Source: Affinundibacterium amnicola (GTDB lineage: Bacteria > Pseudomonadota > Gammaproteobacteria > Burkholderiales > Burkholderiaceae_D). Taken from it: 64,000 nt of DNA. A model generated the notes under the pieces. That model did no database searches and was not told where the DNA came from. It saw only the letters and a program-made list of their open reading frames with translations. The stretch's first letter is position 1, and each line of letters opens with the position of its first letter. Made by a program: the position numbers and the translations under genes. Of the stretch, positions 28,658 through 38,856 are shown piece after piece. Location: the NCBI RefSeq assembly GCF_014284275.1, contig NZ_JACOFU010000011.1, forward strand, positions 1 through 64,000, read 5' to 3'.

Positions 28658-30967
28658 CTCGATGATTACTTCATCTGCATTCAACGCTCGCGGCACTGAG
28701 CCTGGCGGATTCTCTACATAGAAGTAGTCACCTTCCGCTTGAATAATGCCGTTTGGAATAGGGCGTTCCATAATTGGTATATCGCGTAATGCACGTTGCA
28801 TGTAGCTAATCCAGATAGGTAACGCAAGACCACCACCAGTTTCGCGATTGCCAAGATTGCGAGGTTGGTCATATCCCATCCAAGCGACGCCGACAATTTT
28901 CGATTGGTAGCCGGCGAACCAAGCATCGATTGAGTCATTCGTTGTACCCGTTTTTCCAGCGATGTCAGGGCGTTTTAATGATAAAGCCTTTGTTGCCGTG
29001 CCAAACCGCACCACATCTCTCAGCATACTATCCATTAAAAATGCATTACGTTCATCGATGACACGGTTTGCTTCATCTGCTGCTGTATCGGGTTTCGCTT
29101 GCGCGATAACCTTGCCTTCTGAATCAGTAATCTTTGAAATAAGGTAAGGGTTCACTTTGTAGCCACCATTTGCAAACACTGCGTAGGCACCAGCCATTTG
29201 TAAAGGGGTTACTGCTCCGGCACCCAAAGCCAAAGTCAAATAAGGTGGATTCTTCTCAGGCAAGAACCCAAAACGACTGGTGTACTCTTGTCCGTACTTC
29301 GCGCCCACTTTTTGCAATATGCGAATTGAAACCATATTTTTTGATTTGGTTAAGCCTTTTCGCATCGACATCGGACCTTCATATTTGCCGTCATAGTTCT
29401 TCGGTTCCCATGCTTGACCACCTGTCTGTCCAGCGTCAAAACTGATTGGAGAATCATTAATGATGGTTTGTGGTGACAGACCTCTTTCTAATGAAGACGA
29501 ATAAATAAAAGGCTTGAAACTAGATCCAGGTTGGCGCCACGCTTGGGTAACGTGGTTAAACTTGTTGAGGTTGTAATCGAAGCCACCAACCAACGCGCGA
29601 ATTGCACCGTCATGGGTATCCGCTGCAACGAATGCAGATTGCACCTCTGGCATTTGAATAATCGACCAGTTCTTTCCTTCCAAAATCACACGAATCACCG
29701 CCCCTCGTTGAATCCGCTTATTCGGTGGTGCATTTGCTTTCAATCCTGAAGCGGCAAAACTTAAGCCAGGGCCAGTTATTTGAATTTCCTCGCCATTTAA
29801 CAAGGTCGCCTTGACTGCGCTTGGGCTTGCTTCTGTGACCATTGCTGACAAAATATCGTCACTATCTGGATGTTCAGCTAATTCTTTTTCAATAATTTCA
29901 TCTGCAAGCTCTTTGTTCCTAGGTAACTCTACAATGGCTTCCGGTCCACGATAGCCATGACGGCGCTCATAGTCGAGTACCCCTTTTCGCAATGCCGCAT
30001 AGGCTGTCTCTTGTTCTTCTTTGGTAATTGTGGTGTAGACATTAAAGCCATGTGTGTAAGTTTCTTCTTTAAACTGTTCATATACCAATTGGCGAGCCAT
30101 TTCAGCGACATATTCAGCATGAATAGCAAATTGTGCGCTGTTGGTCTTAATTTGTAATTTTTCGATTTTCGCAGTTTCAAATTGTGCTTCTGTGATGTAG
30201 CCCAATTGTTTCATACGTTGCAAAATATATTGTTGGCGCACTGTCGCTCGTTTAGGATTCGCCACCGGATTGTAAGCAGAAGGTGCTTTTGGTAAGCCTG
30301 CTAGCATCGCGGCTTCTGCCACGGTGACTTCTTTCAAATTTTTCCCAAAATAAATTTGTGCTGCTGACGAGAAGCCATATGCTCTTTGTCCCAGATAAAT
30401 TTGATTCATATAGACTTCTAGAATTTCATCTTTTGTCAGATTTTGTTCAATTTTCCAGGCAAGCAGAATTTCGTAAAGTTTGCGTTTAATAGTTTGCTCT
30501 GTTGATAGGAAGAAATTTCTGGCTACCTGTTGGGTAATGGTTGATGCACCTTGTTTGTTACTGGTCGTAACATTATTGATTGCCGCACGTGCGATGCCGA
30601 TATAATCCACTCCCCCGTGCTCGTAGAAGCGGTCATCTTCAATCGCTAAGACGGCTTTTTTCATGACGTCGGGAATTTCAGCGAAATGCACGACATTTCG
30701 TCGTTCCTCGCCAAATTCTGCGATTAGCACATTGTCAGCTGAAAAAACACGCATGGGCATTTTGGGGCGGTAACTGGTGATGGCGTCAATTTCTGGCAAA
30801 TTTGGGTATGCCATTGTGACGGCAAAAACCAGTATTAAAATTCCTGTCAGAAATAATCCGAAGATGGCTAGACAAAAAAGCAAAATAAAGCGCGTAACAA
30901 AGTTCGGCGCCTTTTTATTGGACGCTTGAATTTCAATGGATGGTTCAGTCGGCGATGTGGGAGTCAT
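28655..30967 (-). CDS. mrcA: Penicillin-binding protein 1A
   Basis: 770 residues. A membrane anchor lies at about 26-52. The glycosyltransferase domain has the catalytic Glu110 in AIEDDRFYEHGGVDY and TITQQVARNFF. The transpeptidase domain has the SxxK motif at Ser482 (QPGSSFKPFIY), SKN at 541-543 and KTGTT at 671. An OB-like insert lies between the two domains, typical of PBP1A. It polymerises and cross-links peptidoglycan. It is divergent from pilM, the usual ponA/pilM arrangement. Confidence 0.96.
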   Translation of the reverse strand: MTPTSPTEPSIEIQASNKKAPNFVTRFILLFCLAIFGLFLTGILILVFAVTMAYPNLPEIDAITSYRPKMPMRVFSADNVLIAEFGEERRNVVHFAEIPDVMKKAVLAIEDDRFYEHGGVDYIGIARAAINNVTTSNKQGASTITQQVARNFFLSTEQTIKRKLYEILLAWKIEQNLTKDEILEVYMNQIYLGQRAYGFSSAAQIYFGKNLKEVTVAEAAMLAGLPKAPSAYNPVANPKRATVRQQYILQRMKQLGYITEAQFETAKIEKLQIKTNSAQFAIHAEYVAEMARQLVYEQFKEETYTHGFNVYTTITKEEQETAYAALRKGVLDYERRHGYRGPEAIVELPRNKELADEIIEKELAEHPDSDDILSAMVTEASPSAVKATLLNGEEIQITGPGLSFAASGLKANAPPNKRIQRGAVIRVILEGKNWSIIQMPEVQSAFVAADTHDGAIRALVGGFDYNLNKFNHVTQAWRQPGSSFKPFIYSSSLERGLSPQTIINDSPISFDAGQTGGQAWEPKNYDGKYEGPMSMRKGLTKSKNMVSIRILQKVGAKYGQEYTSRFGFLPEKNPPYLTLALGAGAVTPLQMAGAYAVFANGGYKVNPYLISKITDSEGKVIAQAKPDTAADEANRVIDERNAFLMDSMLRDVVRFGTATKALSLKRPDIAGKTGTTNDSIDAWFAGYQSKIVGVAWMGYDQPRNLGNRETGGGLALPIWISYMQRALRDIPIMERPIPNGIIQAEGDYFYVENPPGSVPRALNADEVIIE

Positions 30968-31083
30968 GGTGAATTTGATTGAAGCAGATAGCTGCCATTA
31001 TAGCCGTGCCGAATCAACTATAAAAATTGCATTTCAGCGTTTTTAAGCGCTAAGTGGAGAATTGACAACGTAAAAGCGCCAAT

Positions 31084-31111
31084 TTGCCTTGAAAATGCTT
31101 TACATTACACT
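31084..31111 (+). promoter_or_regulatory. Candidate promoter for the pilMNOPQ operon
   Basis: TTGCCT (31084-31089) and TACACT (31106-31111) are spaced 16 bp in the 313-nt mrcA/pilM intergenic region. A TTGACA at 31062-31067 lacks a -10 at proper spacing. The rest of the region is AT-rich, holds no gene, and has three GCTA repeats around 31120-31160. Confidence 0.35.
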
Positions 31112-31280
31112 CCCCTTATTGCTAGGATTTAACGTAAGCTAGTATGAGTGTCAGCTAAATCGCGGTTTTTAAAAGAAAAATTGAAATTTGTGGTCGCTGA
31201 GATTATTTTTTTACAGCAAGATAAGTGGCAGTTTTTTGGTGTATTTAGCATGAAAAAAATATTTAATTGAGGGGATATCC

Positions 31281-32360
31281 TTGGCTTTAGATCTCGCATC
31301 ATTGCTCGGACAAAAGAATCCACCCCTAGTGGGCTTGGATATCAGCACGTCTGACGTCAAGCTGGTAGAACTCTCACGTTCTGGCGAAAAAGACTTTAAA
31401 TTGGAACGCTGTGCTTTTGAAGCATTGCCAAAAGGCGCGGTTGTTGATGGGAATATCGAAAATCTCGAACAAGTGTCTGACGCAATTTTGCGTGTTTTAA
31501 AGCGTAGTGGTACCGGCACACGTAACGTTGCTTTGGCAATGCCTGCTGCTTCTGTGATTACAAAAAAAATGATCTTGCCAGGAAGTTTGACTGAACAAGC
31601 TTTGGAGTTTCAGGTTGAATCAGAGGCCAGTCAATATATTCCCTTCTCGATGGATGAAGTCAGTATTGACTTCTGTGTCATGGGCTTGACCGCAAATTCT
31701 GAAGAAGACATTGATGTTTTGCTGGCAGCGTCTCGTAAAGAAAAAATTGAAGACCGTGTCGCCGCAGCCCAAGCCGCTGGACTGCAGGCAAAAGTAATGG
31801 ATATTGAATCATTTGCAGCACGTGCGGCTGTTGAACGATTAATTGAACAGCAGCCTAATGGCGGCCAAGATCAGATTTATGCCTTGTTTCAAATTGGTTC
31901 TAAGGTTACCTATATTTCGATATTGCTGAACGGCGAAGTAATTTATGAGCGCGATCAACAGTTTGGTGGCAATCAATTAACGCAAGATATCGTAAGAAAT
32001 TATGGATTGTCCTTCGAGGAAGCCGAAAGCAAGAAGCGTCAAGGAGATTTACCAGATAGTTATGAAATGGAGCTGTTGGAGCCATTTTTAGAAAATGCTG
32101 CCTTAGAAGTGACTCGAGCGATTCAATTCTTCTTTACCTCTACACCCTACACACGCATAGACCAAATTTACTTAGGTGGTGGTTGTGCGATGTTGCCTGG
32201 CTTGGTCGACATTGTTGCTGAGAGAACAAAGTTGTCCACATCAGTAATTAGCCCATTTAAAGGAATGGAATTAGGATCGAATGTGAATGAGAAATCATTG
32301 CGAAGTGATGCTCCTGCCTACTTGGTCGCTTGTGGTTTGGCCATGCGGAGGTATGGATAA
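31281..32360 (+). CDS. pilM: Type IV pilus assembly protein PilM (TTG start)
   Basis: 359 residues. The start is TTG at 31281 after GAGGGG. An actin-like ATPase fold is shown by VGLDISTSDVKLVELS (phosphate 1), the central IDVLLAASRKEKIEDRV and the C-terminal IYLGGGCAMLPGLVDIV (adenosine loop). PilM is the cytoplasmic ring that binds the PilN N-terminus and links the pilus motor to the alignment complex. The stop overlaps pilN. Confidence 0.95.
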   Translation: MALDLASLLGQKNPPLVGLDISTSDVKLVELSRSGEKDFKLERCAFEALPKGAVVDGNIENLEQVSDAILRVLKRSGTGTRNVALAMPAASVITKKMILPGSLTEQALEFQVESEASQYIPFSMDEVSIDFCVMGLTANSEEDIDVLLAASRKEKIEDRVAAAQAAGLQAKVMDIESFAARAAVERLIEQQPNGGQDQIYALFQIGSKVTYISILLNGEVIYERDQQFGGNQLTQDIVRNYGLSFEEAESKKRQGDLPDSYEMELLEPFLENAALEVTRAIQFFFTSTPYTRIDQIYLGGGCAMLPGLVDIVAERTKLSTSVISPFKGMELGSNVNEKSLRSDAPAYLVACGLAMRRYG

Positions 32361-32989
32361 TGATCAAAATTAATTTACTTCCGCATCGTGAAGCTAAGCG
32401 TAAAGAACTGAAAAGCCAGTTTTATTCTTTAATGACGCTAGCTGGATTGTTTGGTGCAGGCATCGTTATTTTGGTTGGTTTTGTATTTTCATCCCAACTA
32501 TCAGCTCAAACCGAACGCAATGCATTTATTACTCAGGAGAACACTGAGTTAGATAAAAAAATCAAGGAAGTTGCAAATCTAAAACAAGAAATCGATGCAT
32601 TAAAGGCCAGACAGCAGGCTGTTGAAGACTTACAGGGCGATCGAAATCAACCAGTATTTATGATGAATGAGTTAGTGCGACTCGCACCAGAAGGTCTATA
32701 TTTAACGCTCATCAAGCAAGAGGGGCAACGTATTGCTATTAAAGGTTACGCGCAGTCACATGCTGTGGTCGGTCTCTTTGTAACCGAATTGAATGCATCC
32801 GAATGGATGAGTAAGCCAGAGATTATTCAAAATAAAGCGGTTGGCTTGGGGCAAGGGCGAGACGCAAAGCGTGTCATTGAATTTGATTTGAACGTTGGAA
32901 TTCGACGTCCACGTGAGCTCGAGGCTGCTGCGAGTGCTGATGCTGCTGGCTCAACGAAGAAGAAGTCAACTGACGTAAAGTCGCCTTAG
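32360..32989 (+). CDS. pilN: Type IV pilus inner-membrane protein PilN
   Basis: 209 residues from the ATG at 32360, overlapping the pilM stop by one base. The N-terminal PilM-binding motif MIKINLLPHREAKRKE is clear. A single membrane helix (about 22-45) and a coiled-coil (KIKEVANLKQEIDALKARQQ) precede the periplasmic ferredoxin-like domain. It pairs with PilO in the alignment complex. Confidence 0.95.
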   Translation: MIKINLLPHREAKRKELKSQFYSLMTLAGLFGAGIVILVGFVFSSQLSAQTERNAFITQENTELDKKIKEVANLKQEIDALKARQQAVEDLQGDRNQPVFMMNELVRLAPEGLYLTLIKQEGQRIAIKGYAQSHAVVGLFVTELNASEWMSKPEIIQNKAVGLGQGRDAKRVIEFDLNVGIRRPRELEAAASADAAGSTKKKSTDVKSP

Positions 32990-33002
32990 AGAAGAGAAGA
33001 CT

Positions 33003-33668
33003 ATGTCAAATATTCAGGAAAAATTCGATTCGATTGCGAGCCAATTTCGTGATCTTAATGGCTTGCACCCAGGTTTGTGGCCGCTCGTACCGAGACTACT
33101 GACTGCGATTGGTTTGTGCGTGTTTGTGTTGTTTGTCGGGTGGTGGTTCTATTGGAGTACGCAGTTAGAGGAAATTGATCTCGGCCAGCAAGAAGAGCAA
33201 AAATTAAAAGATACCTTTAAAATTAAAGTCCAACAGTCGATTAGTCTTGAAGCCTTGAAAGAGCAGCGCAAGCTTGTTTTGCAGTATGTATCAAGAATGG
33301 AGAAGCAGCTTCCAAGTACGGCTGAATATGCTGCTGTGTTGGCCGATATTAACTCCGCAGCAAATGGGCGTGGTTTAAGTATGGATATTTTTAAGCCTGC
33401 TGCCGCGACAATCAAAGATTACTATGCTGAGTTGCCGATCGAAATTCAAATGGTGGCTAATTATCATGACATGGGTCAATTTGTTGCAGACATCGCGAAA
33501 TTGCCGCGAATTGTGACATTAAATAATCTGAGTTTTTCGGTCAGTAAAGATGCAAAAAAACCTGGAATTGTGATGGATGGTATTGCTAAGACCTATCGTT
33601 ATTTAGATCCTGAGGAAATTGCTGAACAAGCTGCTGAGCGTAAGAAAAGCAAAGAGGTGAAAAAATGA
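33003..33668 (+). CDS. pilO: Type IV pilus inner-membrane protein PilO
   Basis: 221 residues. One membrane helix (about 30-52), then a coiled-coil segment and a ferredoxin-like periplasmic domain ending TYRYLDPEEIAEQAAERKK. FDSIASQFRDLNGLHPGLWPL at the start is typical of beta- and gammaproteobacterial PilO. It forms heterodimers with PilN and binds PilP. The last bases overlap the pilP start. Confidence 0.94.
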   Translation: MSNIQEKFDSIASQFRDLNGLHPGLWPLVPRLLTAIGLCVFVLFVGWWFYWSTQLEEIDLGQQEEQKLKDTFKIKVQQSISLEALKEQRKLVLQYVSRMEKQLPSTAEYAAVLADINSAANGRGLSMDIFKPAAATIKDYYAELPIEIQMVANYHDMGQFVADIAKLPRIVTLNNLSFSVSKDAKKPGIVMDGIAKTYRYLDPEEIAEQAAERKKSKEVKK

Positions 33669-34198
33669 AAATTTTTTCTAAATTTGGATTGATTTTTGTT
33701 GCAATTTCCCTGTCTGCGTGTGGTGAAAATGGCATGGGTGAGTTAAAGGGATGGATGGAGCAGGTTAAGAAAGAAACACATGTGAAAGTAAGTCCAATTG
33801 CAGAACCGAAAGTTTTCATACCAGTCGTATATGACGGGGGAGAGTTAATTGATCCTTTTGATTCGAGTAAGTTACTGGTTGTTTTCGCTAGGATGAAGGC
33901 TGCCAATGACAATGGTTTGAAGCCAGACTTTGATCGCCCTAAAGAGGCATTAGAGGGATATGCATTGGAAACGATGAAAATGGTCGGCACCTTTGATAAC
34001 CGTAAAACTTTGCAAGGGCTGATTCAAATTGGTAAGGCAGTTTTTCCAGTCGTTGTTGGTGGTTATATTGGGCAGAACTTTGGTAAGGTTATCAGCATCA
34101 ATGATGTTCGCATTGATCTTGTAGAAGTTGTACAGGATGCGTCAGGCGAGTGGACCGAGAGAAAAGCAAGCTTAGAGTTGCAAGAGGCGAAAAAATGA
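33665..34198 (+). CDS. pilP: Type IV pilus lipoprotein PilP
   Basis: 177 residues. A lipoprotein signal ends in the lipobox SLSAC. The C-terminal beta domain (LQGLIQIGKAVFPVVVGGY, NFGKVISINDVRIDLVEVV) matches the PilP HR domain. PilP is anchored in the inner membrane and connects PilNO to the PilQ secretin. It overlaps pilO by 4 nt and pilQ by 4 nt. Confidence 0.94.
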   Translation: MKIFSKFGLIFVAISLSACGENGMGELKGWMEQVKKETHVKVSPIAEPKVFIPVVYDGGELIDPFDSSKLLVVFARMKAANDNGLKPDFDRPKEALEGYALETMKMVGTFDNRKTLQGLIQIGKAVFPVVVGGYIGQNFGKVISINDVRIDLVEVVQDASGEWTERKASLELQEAKK

Positions 34199-36351
34199 AT
34201 AGATTGTTAAATGCGGTTAAGAGGAGCGTCATGAGCATTAAGTATTTTTTTCTGGGATTAATGTTTTTGAGCTCGTTCGTTCATGCGCAGTCAGCAAATA
34301 CGATTGAATCGATTACCGCCAATCAACAGGGAGCAAATATTATCGTTAAGATAAATTTCAAAAGCCCCTTGGTGAAACCTCCAGTGGCGTTCTCTATTAC
34401 CAATCCAGCGCGTATCTCTTTGGATTTTGCTAATACCAGTAACGGTACCGGGAAAAACACTGTCGATATCGGTTTGGGCGAAGTGCGTAGCATCAATTTG
34501 ATTGAAGTGCCAGAGCGTTCCCGTATGGTGTTTAATCTTAATCGATCTTTGAACTATGCTACTTTTATTGAGGGAAATGCCTTAATTGTCACCATTGATG
34601 GTTCTGGTGGTTTGGCTACGCCAGTAAATGCGAGTGGTTTACCAGTGAATACAAAAGAAGTCGTTCAGCCAGTTAAGCAGCTATTGCGTGATATCGATTT
34701 TCGATTGGGTGTTGCAGGTGATGGTCGTGTTGTAGTTGACCTTCCGAGCAATCAAGTGGCAATTGATGCAAAGCTGCAAGGCCAAGCGATTGTTGTAGAT
34801 TTTATGAAAGTCGGTATTCCTGATGTCTTGCGCAGAACTTTAGATGTTTCAGATTATGGTTCCCCTGTTCAAAAAGTAACAACCATTCGTCAAGGCGAGA
34901 ATGTACGAATGTTGATTGAGCCGAAAGGCCTATGGGAACACAGTATTTATCAGAGTGATAGTCAGTTAGTGATCGAAGTTAAACCGATTAAGGAAGATCC
35001 AAATAAACTGACGCAAGGAACACAAGGATACAAGGGAGATCGATTTGGCATGAACTTCCAAGACGTTGATGTTCGTGCTGTATTGCAGATTTTGGCCGAG
35101 CAAGGTAACGTCAACATCATTGCAAACGATTCAGTTAGTGGAAATATTACGATCCGATTGATCGATACTCCTTGGGATCAGGCGCTCGATATCGTTATGC
35201 AAATGAAGGGACTCGATATGCGTAAGAATGGTAACGTCATTCTGATTGGTCCAAAAGACGAGTTGCTTACTAAAGAGAAGCTCGAGTTAGAGCAAAAAGC
35301 TGCTATTGCGGAACTTGAGCCATTGAAGACAGAGTCATTTCAATTGAAGTATCAAAAAGCGGATACTTTCAAGAAGTTATTTGGTGCCGAAGATACGACA
35401 ACAAATCGAATTTTGTCTAAACGCGGTAGTGTGATGACTGAGCCACGAACAAACCAGCTATTCGTTACAGATATTGCTGCGAAGATTGAGGAAGTACGCA
35501 AATTAATTCAGAAAACGGACATTGCTACTAAGCAAGTTGTTATTGAGGCTAGGATTGTTGAGGCAGATAACAAATTTAGTCGTAACCTTGGCGCAAAATT
35601 GGGTTTCGCAGATTTGCGTGGACTTAGCGGTGGCGATACTGGCTTTCAAATTTCAGGAAATCAACGTGCTGCAATTACCGGAAACTATCTAGGTGTAGGT
35701 GAACAGACTGGTCAAGCCAAGATTACTGAGAAGAGCTATATACCAAACACGCAGTTTGTCAACTTGCCAGCGGCGGGTATCGGTGGTTTGGATGCAGGTA
35801 GTCTCGCTGTGAGCCTATTTTCTGCGGCTGCAAATCGTTTCCTAAATCTAGAATTGTCAGCATTAGAAGCTGACGGTGATGGTAAAATTATTTCAAGCCC
35901 TCGAGTCGTAACGGCAGATCAAACTCCTGCACACATTGAGCAAGGGCAAGAAATTCCATATCAGATTGCGACTTTGAGTGGAGCGACTGCTATCTATTTC
36001 AGAAAGGCGACATTGAGTTTAGACGTTACGCCTCAGATTACTCCTGATGGGACGATTATTCTGGCGGTAGATGTACACAAAGATAGTCGAGGGGAAGAAA
36101 CGCGTGGCGGACCAGTAATTAACACCAAGCAAGTCAAAACTAATGTCTTGGTGGAAAATGGTGGTACGGTTGTTCTGGGGGGCATTTACACACAAGAGGA
36201 GCGTGCCGACGTCACTAAAGTTCCTTTCCTTGGAGATATTCCCTTGTTTGGAAATTTATTTAAGTCGACTGGTAAAACAAATAATAAAACCGAATTGTTG
36301 ATTTTCATTACGCCTAAAGTTCAGCTCACGGGAACGTTTGCAAATCAGTAG
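34195..36351 (+). CDS. pilQ: Type IV pilus secretin PilQ
   Basis: 718 residues from the ATG at 34195, which overlaps the pilP stop. An alternative ATG at 34231 has GAGGAG upstream and gives a more compact signal peptide, so either could be used. After the signal (ending SSFVHA) come two AMIN domains (about 40-130 and 150-250), an STN/N0 domain, an N1 domain and the secretin core ending VPFLGDIPLFGNLFKST. PilQ is the outer-membrane pore for the pilus. Confidence 0.96.
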   Translation: MNRLLNAVKRSVMSIKYFFLGLMFLSSFVHAQSANTIESITANQQGANIIVKINFKSPLVKPPVAFSITNPARISLDFANTSNGTGKNTVDIGLGEVRSINLIEVPERSRMVFNLNRSLNYATFIEGNALIVTIDGSGGLATPVNASGLPVNTKEVVQPVKQLLRDIDFRLGVAGDGRVVVDLPSNQVAIDAKLQGQAIVVDFMKVGIPDVLRRTLDVSDYGSPVQKVTTIRQGENVRMLIEPKGLWEHSIYQSDSQLVIEVKPIKEDPNKLTQGTQGYKGDRFGMNFQDVDVRAVLQILAEQGNVNIIANDSVSGNITIRLIDTPWDQALDIVMQMKGLDMRKNGNVILIGPKDELLTKEKLELEQKAAIAELEPLKTESFQLKYQKADTFKKLFGAEDTTTNRILSKRGSVMTEPRTNQLFVTDIAAKIEEVRKLIQKTDIATKQVVIEARIVEADNKFSRNLGAKLGFADLRGLSGGDTGFQISGNQRAAITGNYLGVGEQTGQAKITEKSYIPNTQFVNLPAAGIGGLDAGSLAVSLFSAAANRFLNLELSALEADGDGKIISSPRVVTADQTPAHIEQGQEIPYQIATLSGATAIYFRKATLSLDVTPQITPDGTIILAVDVHKDSRGEETRGGPVINTKQVKTNVLVENGGTVVLGGIYTQEERADVTKVPFLGDIPLFGNLFKSTGKTNNKTELLIFITPKVQLTGTFANQ

Positions 36352-36423
36352 AGACATTGCCAGTAAGATTTTTGATTCAGGTGCAGAATATTTCTGCATC
36401 CATTTATATTTAATAGGTGTTAC

Positions 36424-38844
36424 ATGACGAAGTTAATTCGCGCTTTTTTTGCAATGACTGTTATCTCATTGCTTTCGGCTTGTGGTGGTGGTGGTGGATC
36501 TGCTGGTAATACTAGTGGAGTCGCTTTATTTACAACCGCTCCAGAGAAAGTCACTGTAGCACCTGGGGAAACACTTACTTATAACATTGGTGGTGGTATT
36601 CCAAACTACATCGCTACCACCAGCTCCACCTCAGCTAGTGTCAAAGTTACTGGTAAAGAAATGAAGATTTCTGGCGTAAGTGGTGGGTCAGCAGTCATTA
36701 CCGTTAATGACGCGTCTGGTGCAAAAGTAATTATTGAAGTTACGGTTGGAAGTGGTGTTGATATTTTTACAAGTGCGCCTGAAGAGGTGACTTTAGGAAT
36801 TGGTCAGGTCTCATCGACCTTCACTATTGGAGGTGGCAGTCGTATATACACCGTCGCAAGTGGTAATCGACAAATCGTCTCTGTAACGCAAAGTGGCTCT
36901 GAGTTTAATTTGACGGGAGTTTCAGTAGGCGTCGCGACAGTAACGATTACTGACTCGCTAGGTGGAAGTAAACAAGTCAAAGTAACAGTAGGTTCAGGAG
37001 TTGACTTGTACACCACAGCGCCAACCACAATTGTCGTTTCTGTCGGCGCAACTTCCGCAAGCTATCAAATTGGTGGTGGAAGCGAAGTATATTCGCTTGC
37101 AAGCAGTGATCGTAGCGTGGCTTCAATCATACAAACAACACCAAGGTCTTTTTCAGTTATAGGTCAATCAGGTGGGCGTGCGGTAGTGACGGTTACCGAT
37201 TCATTTGGGAAATCTGTTCAAGTTAATGTTGTAGTTGGTACCTTAGTCGATTTATTCACAACAGCCCCAAGTTTGGTTTCAGTAGGTGTGGGAACCTCAT
37301 CTGCCATCTATACCATTGGCGGGGGGAGTCAGATTTACGCTGTTTCGAGTAGTGACAGTCGGATTGCAACGGTTGGACAGACCGCAGGAAAAGAATTTAT
37401 TATTACAGGCCAAACAGGCGGTAAGGCTGTCGTGACTGTTAAAGATTCTTTGGGTAAAGAGATAAAGATTGACGTCGTGGTTGGAACAGTTGATGCACTT
37501 TATTCAACAGCCGCTAGTGAGATTACTGTTGAAGTAGGTGGTGCTAATAGCTATAAAGTAGGTGGCGGAACAACAATTTACTCCGTTGGAAGTAGTAATG
37601 TAGGTGTTGCTCGGGCAACATTGACCGGCAACGACCTCGTGATTACCGGTGTTGCCACGGGCAAGGCGACCGTGATTGTTCGAGACTCTACCACTGGAAG
37701 TTTAACTATCAATGTGACTGTAGGTACAGGTACACCTCTACCATTATTTACTACTGCAGCTAGTGACATTGTTGTCGGACCAGGTACTTCGCCAACATTC
37801 ACTATTGGTGGTGGTCGTGCACCCTATCAAGTCACAAGTAGTAATATTAGCGTCCTAACTACCTCTATCTCCGGCAGTACAATGACTTTAAATGGTTTGG
37901 TTGTCGGTACCGCAAAAGTGAATGTGGTTGATTCTGCCGGTGCGATTGTTTCGATCAATGTCGTTGTTGGAACTGGTACTTCTGTTCCTTTGTTTAGCAC
38001 CGCACCATCTTCTATTACCTTGACGTCCGGATCAACAGCAACCTATACAATAGGTGGTGGCACAGCACCATATTCAGTTACTTCTAGTAGCATTGGAGTT
38101 GCTTCCGTGACCTCATCAGCTAACAGCTTTACTGTCACTGGCGTGTCTGCTGGCTCAGCACAAATTGTGATTCGCGACTCTTTAGGTGGCGTGGTTGATA
38201 TTGGCGTCACGATTTCTTCAGTGGCAAATACTCCTGTTGATATTTTGCCTGGTGATTCAACGGGTGCCGTTGGAGATACTTTGACATTTAGAATCTCCGG
38301 TGGATCTCCAGCCTATACAGTAACAAATAATAATCCAAGCATAGCAAATGTATCTCCGACGTCAATCACAAGTACTGGCGGCACATTTACTGCGCAGTTG
38401 TTAAATGTTGGATCTACATCTGTAACGGTTGTTGATGCGCAAGGTCAAGTCAAGAGAATTACAATCACTGCAACAGCTGCAAGTTCATTTTTGAGAATCT
38501 CTCCTAACGTTATTTTGGTTGCGGAGGAATCAAGAAATACGGTTGATTTGTCAATTTATGGAGGTACTCCACCATACCGAGCATTTACTAGTGATCTTGG
38601 ATTGACATCCGTTTCTATCGTGGGGACTTCTACTTTACGTGTGGGTCTTGGCTCTACAGGAAACCGATGCTTTATTCCCGTAGATTCTTCTGGCACGTAT
38701 AAACCGCTCGGTATCGGAACAATTACCTTAACAGTATTAGATAGCTTGGGTGCGTCAGCTACAGCTCAGTTCAATATTCAAGATAATGGTATGGGTAACG
38801 CTGCTGGAACGCCTCCTGGAATCGGTGGTTGTACACCTTTGTAA
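36424..38844 (+). CDS. Lipoprotein with about nine tandem Ig-like (Big-type) repeats
   Basis: 806 residues. The signal peptide ends in lipobox SLLSAC (Cys20), then a glycine tract. From residue 35 there are seven clear repeats of about 78-84 residues, each starting with L(F/Y)(T/S)TAP-type sequence, followed by YxIGGG, a Ser-rich stretch, and closing VTVxDSxGxxxxVxVxVG. Two diverged repeats follow, the last holding a cysteine pair (GNRCFIP and GGCTPL). The fold suggested is bacterial Ig-like, surface or periplasmic. It sits 72 nt after pilQ and 12 nt before aroKB, where pilQ is normally followed directly by aroK. A pilus-related or adhesin role is only an inference. Confidence 0.8.
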   Translation: MTKLIRAFFAMTVISLLSACGGGGGSAGNTSGVALFTTAPEKVTVAPGETLTYNIGGGIPNYIATTSSTSASVKVTGKEMKISGVSGGSAVITVNDASGAKVIIEVTVGSGVDIFTSAPEEVTLGIGQVSSTFTIGGGSRIYTVASGNRQIVSVTQSGSEFNLTGVSVGVATVTITDSLGGSKQVKVTVGSGVDLYTTAPTTIVVSVGATSASYQIGGGSEVYSLASSDRSVASIIQTTPRSFSVIGQSGGRAVVTVTDSFGKSVQVNVVVGTLVDLFTTAPSLVSVGVGTSSAIYTIGGGSQIYAVSSSDSRIATVGQTAGKEFIITGQTGGKAVVTVKDSLGKEIKIDVVVGTVDALYSTAASEITVEVGGANSYKVGGGTTIYSVGSSNVGVARATLTGNDLVITGVATGKATVIVRDSTTGSLTINVTVGTGTPLPLFTTAASDIVVGPGTSPTFTIGGGRAPYQVTSSNISVLTTSISGSTMTLNGLVVGTAKVNVVDSAGAIVSINVVVGTGTSVPLFSTAPSSITLTSGSTATYTIGGGTAPYSVTSSSIGVASVTSSANSFTVTGVSAGSAQIVIRDSLGGVVDIGVTISSVANTPVDILPGDSTGAVGDTLTFRISGGSPAYTVTNNNPSIANVSPTSITSTGGTFTAQLLNVGSTSVTVVDAQGQVKRITITATAASSFLRISPNVILVAEESRNTVDLSIYGGTPPYRAFTSDLGLTSVSIVGTSTLRVGLGSTGNRCFIPVDSSGTYKPLGIGTITLTVLDSLGASATAQFNIQDNGMGNAAGTPPGIGGCTPL

Positions 38845-38856
38845 TGAGTATATTTA

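Noticed and set aside
36529..38220. Periodic repeats considered as a CRISPR or tandem DNA repeat array
   Set aside because: The periodicity is about 240 nt and conserved at protein level only; it is coding Ig-like repeats.
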